This document shows, in pieces, positions 59,730 to 64,000 of a stretch of DNA of 64,000 nucleotides; position 1 is the stretch's first letter, and every line of letters starts with the position of its first letter. The position numbers and the translations under genes were made by a program. The stretch covers positions 1,195,831 to 1,259,830 of the forward strand of contig OZ037916.1 in the NCBI GenBank assembly GCA_964035575.1. Direction: 5' to 3'. This DNA comes from Rhynchopus sp. YZ270_cl-10. Taxonomy: Eukaryota; Euglenozoa; Diplonemea; Diplonemida; Diplonemidae. Below the pieces are notes generated by a model. The model had not been told where the DNA came from and ran no database searches. It saw nothing but the letters and a program-made list of their open reading frames with translations.

Positions 59730-60026
59730 CAGGCTCTCCGCTAGGATTTCCGATTTTGAAAATGTTCTGTTGATGGTCCACGTGGTGGGGTACATGCTTG
59801 CGCCGCAGGCGCACGGTACGCAACTTTTTTTTTTTTCAACGCCCGATTTTGACTTTTTTGGGACGTTTGAGCACTCACCTCTCCATATCTTCTTCTCCTG
59901 AGCTTTTTTGACAGGTAGAACGGGTCTGAACCACTCAGCAGAACTTTTTTTTTTTTTTTTTTTTTCCCCATTTTCAAAAAGTTCTGTTGACAATCAACAG
60001 AACTTTAGTACCTAGCGGAGAGCCTG
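59730..60026 (-). mobile_element. Intact non-autonomous hAT element (MITE), 297 bp
   Basis: Perfect 16-bp terminal inverted repeats, CAGGCTCTCCGCTAGG at 59730-59745 and its reverse complement at 60011-60026, are flanked by a perfect 8-bp target-site duplication GATCGGGG (59722-59729 and 60027-60034). An 8-bp duplication with CAG-starting ends is the hallmark of the hAT superfamily. Subterminal GTTCTGTTGATGGTC repeats are present at both ends. The interior, read on the - strand, matches 49363-49578 of the larger relic over about 200 bp. Without a transposase, it must have been moved in trans. Confidence 0.88.
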
Positions 60027-60166
60027 GATCGGGGTTTCCTCACTAAAACCAGAGAATCTGGTAGTAAGGGGACTTAGAGTGCTTTTGCACACACACCCAC
60101 ACCGAGCAATCACTCGCAATTAAAAGAGACACCCAGCACCCACTACCCCCAGTGTTCCTAATTTTG

Positions 60167-60260
60167 CGTTTAAAACGTTTAAAACGTTTAAAACGTTTTA
60201 AACGTTTTAAATTATTTAAAACGCGTTTTAAACTGTTTTAAACGTTTTAAACGTTTTAAC
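60167..60260. repeat. Self-complementary CGTTTAAAA tandem repeat
   Basis: About ten units of GTTTAAAAC/CGTTTTAAA in both orientations form an AT-rich array that can fold on itself. It lies between the hAT MITE and the decayed hAT transposase, so it may be subterminal repeat sequence of the latter's element (inference). Confidence 0.6.
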
Positions 60261-60307
60261 TCGAATAAAAAACGGGTGACAGTTCTGCACAAAAAAACGT
60301 AAAAAAT

Positions 60308-61126
60308 GTGGGGGGAATTTTTCGAATTTTTTGTTTCTGTATCAAAAATCATAGTTTTGGTGCATCTGGGGTCAATTTAGCCTGGTTTTTCTTGGTTTCT
60401 CCTGCTAACTTGTTTCCTGTACGGTACCCTAATGAGTGCGCTAAAACCTGGCTGATCAAGCGCTTGGTGCCAGCATTTGATGTGTCAAAAATTCCCAGCG
60501 GGTTCCAGATGGGTAACAGGGTACTTAAGGCTGAGTATGACAGGGTCATGGTTCCTGTGAGAGCAGCCCTAGCAAAGAGCCTGCACATCTCGGTATACGT
60601 TGATGGCTGGAAGGCGCACAACGACGAGAAGGTGTTCACCCTTGTCGCGAGGGTGCGGATGCCCGCCCTGTAAGCACAAAAGTTTTGGAGGAGGACTTGC
60701 ACAATGCGGAGGAGATCTGCACGCACCTGCATGAGAAAAAGATAGGTTGAGTGGGCTAGTGTGTGATGGGGACACCATGGGACACCACTGTGTCTTCTCT
60801 GTTCACAACAGCAGCGGCGGACGACCTGGAGAAGTTCATGCGGGTGGAGGACTCCCCTGGTAGAGCTGCTGCGACATCGACCAAGCTACCTGTAGGCGTC
60901 AGCTGGCTTGCCGGCGCGATAGAGACTGTGGAGGAGACGGGAGGTTATCGCCACAGCATACGCGCACCCTTACTGGACCACGACCCCGTGTCACCGTGGG
61001 AGTGGGATCGGATCGTACGCTGAATGACGTGCTGATCACACCAGAAATACCGGGTGTCAGCAAGAGTGCCTCTGCAAGCAGCGAAGAGAACCGGCAAAGG
61101 ACGGAACTGGCTCTTGCGGCTCTGCC
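60308..61126 (+). pseudogene. Decayed hAT-like transposase fragment
   Basis: An open segment to 60673 encodes a stretch typical of the hAT transposase core: LAWFFLVSPANLFPV, KRLVPAFDVSKIPS, then a long helix and LHISVYVDGWKAHNDEKVFT, like the conserved I-S-x-x-x-DGW-(T/K) strand. After a stop at 60673, the homology-like text resumes in another frame (VLEEDLHNAEEICTHLHEKK, as in the family's HTAENI region) and again in a third frame (LVCDGDTMG, where an N-rich TDN motif is usual). At least two frameshifts or stops break it, and the N-terminal BED finger and C-terminal dimerisation domain are not seen. The 3' end is vague and runs into a satellite. Confidence 0.6.
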
Positions 61127-61130
61127 CCCC

Positions 61131-61617
61131 CTTAGCTCCTTAGCTCCTTAGCTCCTTAGCTCCTTAGCTCCTTAGCTCCTTAGCTCCTTAGCTCCTTAGC
61201 TCCTTAGCTCCTTAGCTCCTTAGCTCCTTAGCTCCTTAGCTCCTTAGCTCCTTAGCTCCTTAGCTCCTTAGCTCCTTAGCTCCTTAGCTCCTTAGCTCCT
61301 TAGCTCCTTAGCTCCTTAGCTCCTTAGCTCCTTAGCTCCTTAGCTCCTTAGCTCCTTAGCTCCTTAGCTCCTTAGCTCCTTAGCTCCTTAGCTCCTTAGC
61401 TCCTTAGCTCCTTAGCTCCTTAGCTCCTTAGCTCCTTAGCTCCTTAGCTCCTTAGCTCCTTAGCTCCTTAGCTCCTTAGCTCCTTAGCTCCTTAGCTCCT
61501 TAGCTCCTTAGCTCCTTAGCTCCTTAGCTCCTTAGCTCCTTAGCTCCTTAGCTCCTTAGCTCCTTAGCTCCTTAGCTCCTTAGCTCCTTAGCTCCTTAGC
61601 TCCTTAGCTCCTTAGCT
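61131..61617. repeat. Perfect 8-bp satellite, about 61 copies of CTTAGCTC
   Basis: The unit CTTAGCTC repeats without a single visible mismatch for 487 bp. Because 8 is not a multiple of 3, every frame meets TAG (or TAA on the other strand), so the array is non-coding. Confidence 0.98.
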
Positions 61618-61714
61618 GGTATCTAAGGTGCACAGTTTTTTTTTCTCTTTTTTGTACTTGGACTAGTTTTTTATGAGAATAGAAAGGAAAAAGGAAGAAA
61701 TGGAGAAGACAATA

Positions 61715-61754
61715 AAGACAATCCTAAAAAACCTTAGTTTTTTAGGATTGTCTT
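61715..61754. repeat. Perfect 18-bp-stem hairpin
   Basis: AAGACAATCCTAAAAAAC at 61715-61732 is exactly complementary to 61737-61754, with a 4-nt loop CTTA. It sits between the 8-bp satellite and the GGGGACC array. Confidence 0.85.
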
Positions 61755-61760
61755 GTGTAA

Positions 61761-61912
61761 AAAGGGGACCATTTTTTTAAAGGGGACCATTTTTTTAAAA
61801 AGGGGACCATTTTTTTAAAAAGGGGACCATTTTTTTAAAAAGGGGACCATTTTTTTAAAGGGGACCATTTTTTTAAAGGGGACCATTTTTTTAAAGGGGA
61901 CCATTTTTTTAC
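61761..61912. repeat. 18/20-bp tandem repeat, eight copies
   Basis: Eight copies of AAAGGGGACCATTTTTTT, with either 3 or 5 A between units, giving 18- and 20-bp spacing. A single related unit (AAGGGACCATTTTTACAGG) lies at about 62124. Confidence 0.9.
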
Positions 61913-61917
61913 ACATT

Positions 61918-62579
61918 ACAACACACTTGTCCTTTCTTTTTACCCTCCCTCCCTCCCCCTTTCCTTTGTTTTATTGTGAGCCTTGTACGCCTCCACGGGG
62001 CGGTCCCTGGGCAACGGTAGAGGGTGCAGGCCGGCGAAGCGCAAGGCGTAGTGTGTCTTGTCCTTCTTTGTTTTCGTTTTTTGGTTTTTGCTTTTTTAAA
62101 GTCTTTTTCAAAATGAGGAGGAAGGGACCATTTTTACAGGTGGATACAGGTGGATGCTACACCAGCTGCAACTGCAGCAGAAGCAACAACGGTAACAACA
62201 AGAGCAGCAACAGCAGCAACAGCAGCAACAACATAAGCTGCATCAACAGCAGTAGCAGGAGCACCAACAGCAGGAGCGGCAGCTTCCTATGCTACAACAG
62301 CTTCCTCATCAGTGGCAGGAGCCCCATTCCCCCCCTTTTTTACCCCAAAAAGAGGCCTCTTGAGCCCAACAACCCAAGCAGCTGCAGCTTTGATAGCAGC
62401 AACAAAAACGTGTGTGGAGGCAACAAAGTAAAGAACTGTTGTCATAACAACCCACACCCCCCTTCCCCCCATGATATCCCCAAAAAGAGGCAATGTATGC
62501 CCAACCACATCAGTGGCTGCAACTGTGATAGCAGCAAAAACGAAATTTTCGGAGTCCTGGGTGGGGTCCCAGTATCACC
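61918..62579. other. Low-complexity spacer leading into the minisatellite
   Basis: CAGCAACA-rich sequence (about 62150-62290) and a tandem pair of about 70-bp blocks carrying CCCAAAAAGAGGC followed by CCAACAACCCAAGCAGC (near 62342) and CCAACCACATCAGTGGC (near 62475). No intact gene. Confidence 0.5.
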
Positions 62580-63835
62580 CCTGGTGTGCAGCAGCAGCAG
62601 TTCCAAAGGCCTTTACTGCAGCAGTTCCAACAGCAGGCTCTACAGCTTTTTCACCAGCAGTTCCAAAGGCTTCAGCAGCAGCGGTTCCAACAGCAGGTCC
62701 AACAGCAGGCACAACAGCAGTTTAAACAGCAGTTCCAACGGCTTCTGCAGCAGCAAGAGCGTTTCCAAAAGCAGTTCCAGCAGCAGTTCCAACAGCAGGC
62801 ACAACAGCAGTTTCAACTGCAGTTCCAAAGACTTCTGCAGCAGCAGCTCCAACAGCAGGTCCAACAGCAGGCACAACAGCAGTTTCAACAGCAGTTCCAA
62901 TGGCTTCTGCGGCAGCAGCTCCAACGGCGGGTCCAGCAGCGTCTCCAACAGCAGTTCCAGCAGCAGTTCCAACAGCGTTTCCAAAAGCAGTTCCAGCAGC
63001 AGTTCCAACAGCAGGCACAACAGCAGTTTAAACAGCAGTTCCAATGGCTTCTGCAGCAGCAGTTCCAACAGCGTTTCCAAAAGCAGTTCCAGCAACAGGC
63101 ACAACAGCAGTTTCATCAGCAGTTCCAAGGACTTCTGCGGCAGCAGCTCTAACGGCAGGTCCAACAGCAGTTCCAACAGCAGGCTTAACAGCAGTTTTAA
63201 CAGCAGTTCCAAAGACTTCTGCAGCAGCGGTTCCAACAGCAGGTCCAACAGCGTCTCCAAAAGCAGTTCCAGCAGCAGTTCCAACAGCAGGCACAACAGC
63301 AGTTTCAACTGCAGTTCCAAAGACTTCGGCAGCAGCAGCTCCAACAGCAGGTCCAACAGCAGGCTTAGCAGCAGTTTCAACAGCAGTTCCAAAGACTTCT
63401 GCAGCAGCGTTTCCAACAGCCGTTCCAGCAGCAGTTCCAACAGCAGGCACAACAGCAGTTTAAACAGCAGTTCCAATGGCTTCAGCGGCAGCAGTTCCAA
63501 CAGCGTTTCCAAAAGCAGTTCCAGCAACAGGCACAACAGCAGGCACAACAGCAGTTTCATCAGCAGTTCCAAGGACTTCTGCGGCAGCAGCTCTAACGGC
63601 AGGTCCAACAGCAGTTCCAACAGCAGGCTTAACAGCAGTTTTAACAGCAGTTCCAAAGACTTCTGCAGCAGCGGTTCCAACAGCAGGTCCAACAGCGTCT
63701 CCAAAAGCAGTTCCAGCAGCAGTTCCAACAGCAGGCACAACAGCAGTTTCAACTGCAGTTCCATAGACTTCTGCAGCAGCAGTTCCAACAGCAGGTCCAA
63801 CAGCAGCACCAACATCAACAGCAGACGCAGCAACA
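62580..63835. repeat. 15-bp-based minisatellite with higher-order period
   Basis: The region is built from variants of CAGCAGTTCCAACAG. Blocks of about 300 bp at 63044-63345 and 63476-63775 are nearly identical, with one 15-bp insertion, giving a 432-bp shift. Because the unit is a multiple of 3, several frames stay open for long stretches: Gln-rich and Ala/Pro/Thr-rich on +, Leu-rich and Ala/Gly/Val-rich on -. The + frames are broken by recurrent TAA (for example at 62723, 63030 and 63461). I cannot tell whether any frame is a gene. Confidence 0.85.
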
Positions 63836-64000
63836 ACAACTTAGGGGGTGGTGAGCGAGGTATGCTGGTGTTCGGGGTCAGCCTTGAGGGGCGAGAAGGA
63901 CAGAGTGGCTGTGTGATGATGCGGGTGTGGCAAAAGGGGTGTGTACAGATAGAGTTTTGGTTCGACTGGTGGTGCAACCTCTGGGAGGTCTTCACCTCCT

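Noticed and set aside
49384-59977. Similar short ORFs at 49384-49608 (+) and 59676-59993 (-) sharing EWFRPVL and KKIWRGECSNVPKKSKSG
   Set aside because: The similarity is explained by the shared DNA of the hAT-like element and MITE; both begin or end in poly-A translations, so it is not evidence of a protein.
61131-61617. Telomere repeat
   Set aside because: The unit is CTTAGCTC, not a TTAGGG-type telomeric unit, and the sequence continues beyond it with other repeats.
62640-63995. 451-codon Leu-rich - strand frame over the minisatellite
   Set aside because: Openness follows from the 15-bp repeat unit; other frames are also open, and the protein would be pure LLLELLLK-type repeats.

Overview
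This is a stretch of nuclear DNA from a unicellular eukaryote. Genes have short GT-AG introns (42-80 nt, three longer ones of 147-251 nt), GC-rich exons and AT-rich spacers full of poly-T/poly-A runs. An axonemal inner-arm dynein subunit (DNALI1/p28) shows a motile flagellum. A PEBP-type mitochondrial ribosomal protein (mL38) shows a translating mitochondrion. All eleven confident or tentative genes lie on the + strand, some only 168-232 bp apart, with pyrimidine-rich tracts before their starts. Together with a CCCH zinc-finger protein of a kind I associate with trypanosomatids, this fits Euglenozoa (possibly a diplonemid), but that placement is an inference.

Layout. 1.1-5.7 kb: a TPR/leucine-rich-repeat protein, a small membrane protein with uncertain ends, and a six-exon protein with a prion-like N-terminus and charged C-terminus. 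8.3-9.2 kb: a single CCCH zinc-finger gene between gene-poor DNA. 9.2-21.5 kb: a 12-kb gene desert made of degenerate dispersed repeats. 21.5-25.8 kb: a three-module protein with a His/Gly-rich linker, then a DHHC palmitoyltransferase. 26.0-45.0 kb: one giant gene for a predicted type I membrane protein of about 6,250 residues (signal peptide, Sushi-like region, 16 Calx-beta-like repeats, about 60 EGF-like repeats, one membrane span, cytoplasmic tail). 45.8-47.7 kb: an RRM/RanBP2-zinc-finger RNA-binding protein with a His-rich first exon. 47.7-52.3 kb: mobile-element territory, including a 1.96-kb hAT-like element holding a nested foldback element. 52.3-58.3 kb: a compact cluster of COP9 signalosome subunit 7, mL38, DNALI1 and a secreted multicopper oxidase. 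58.3-64 kb: a perfect small hAT MITE, a decayed hAT transposase, an 8-bp satellite, an 18/20-bp tandem repeat and a 15-bp minisatellite.

The genes do not form one pathway; they are unrelated single-copy functions in same-strand clusters. The most striking items are the giant adhesion-like protein, with its introns crowded into the last quarter, and several undescribed repeat families in the spacers and in the longer introns.

Coordinates of spliced genes are the outer CDS limits; exon limits are in the evidence. No database search was possible, so family names rest on motifs read in the translations.
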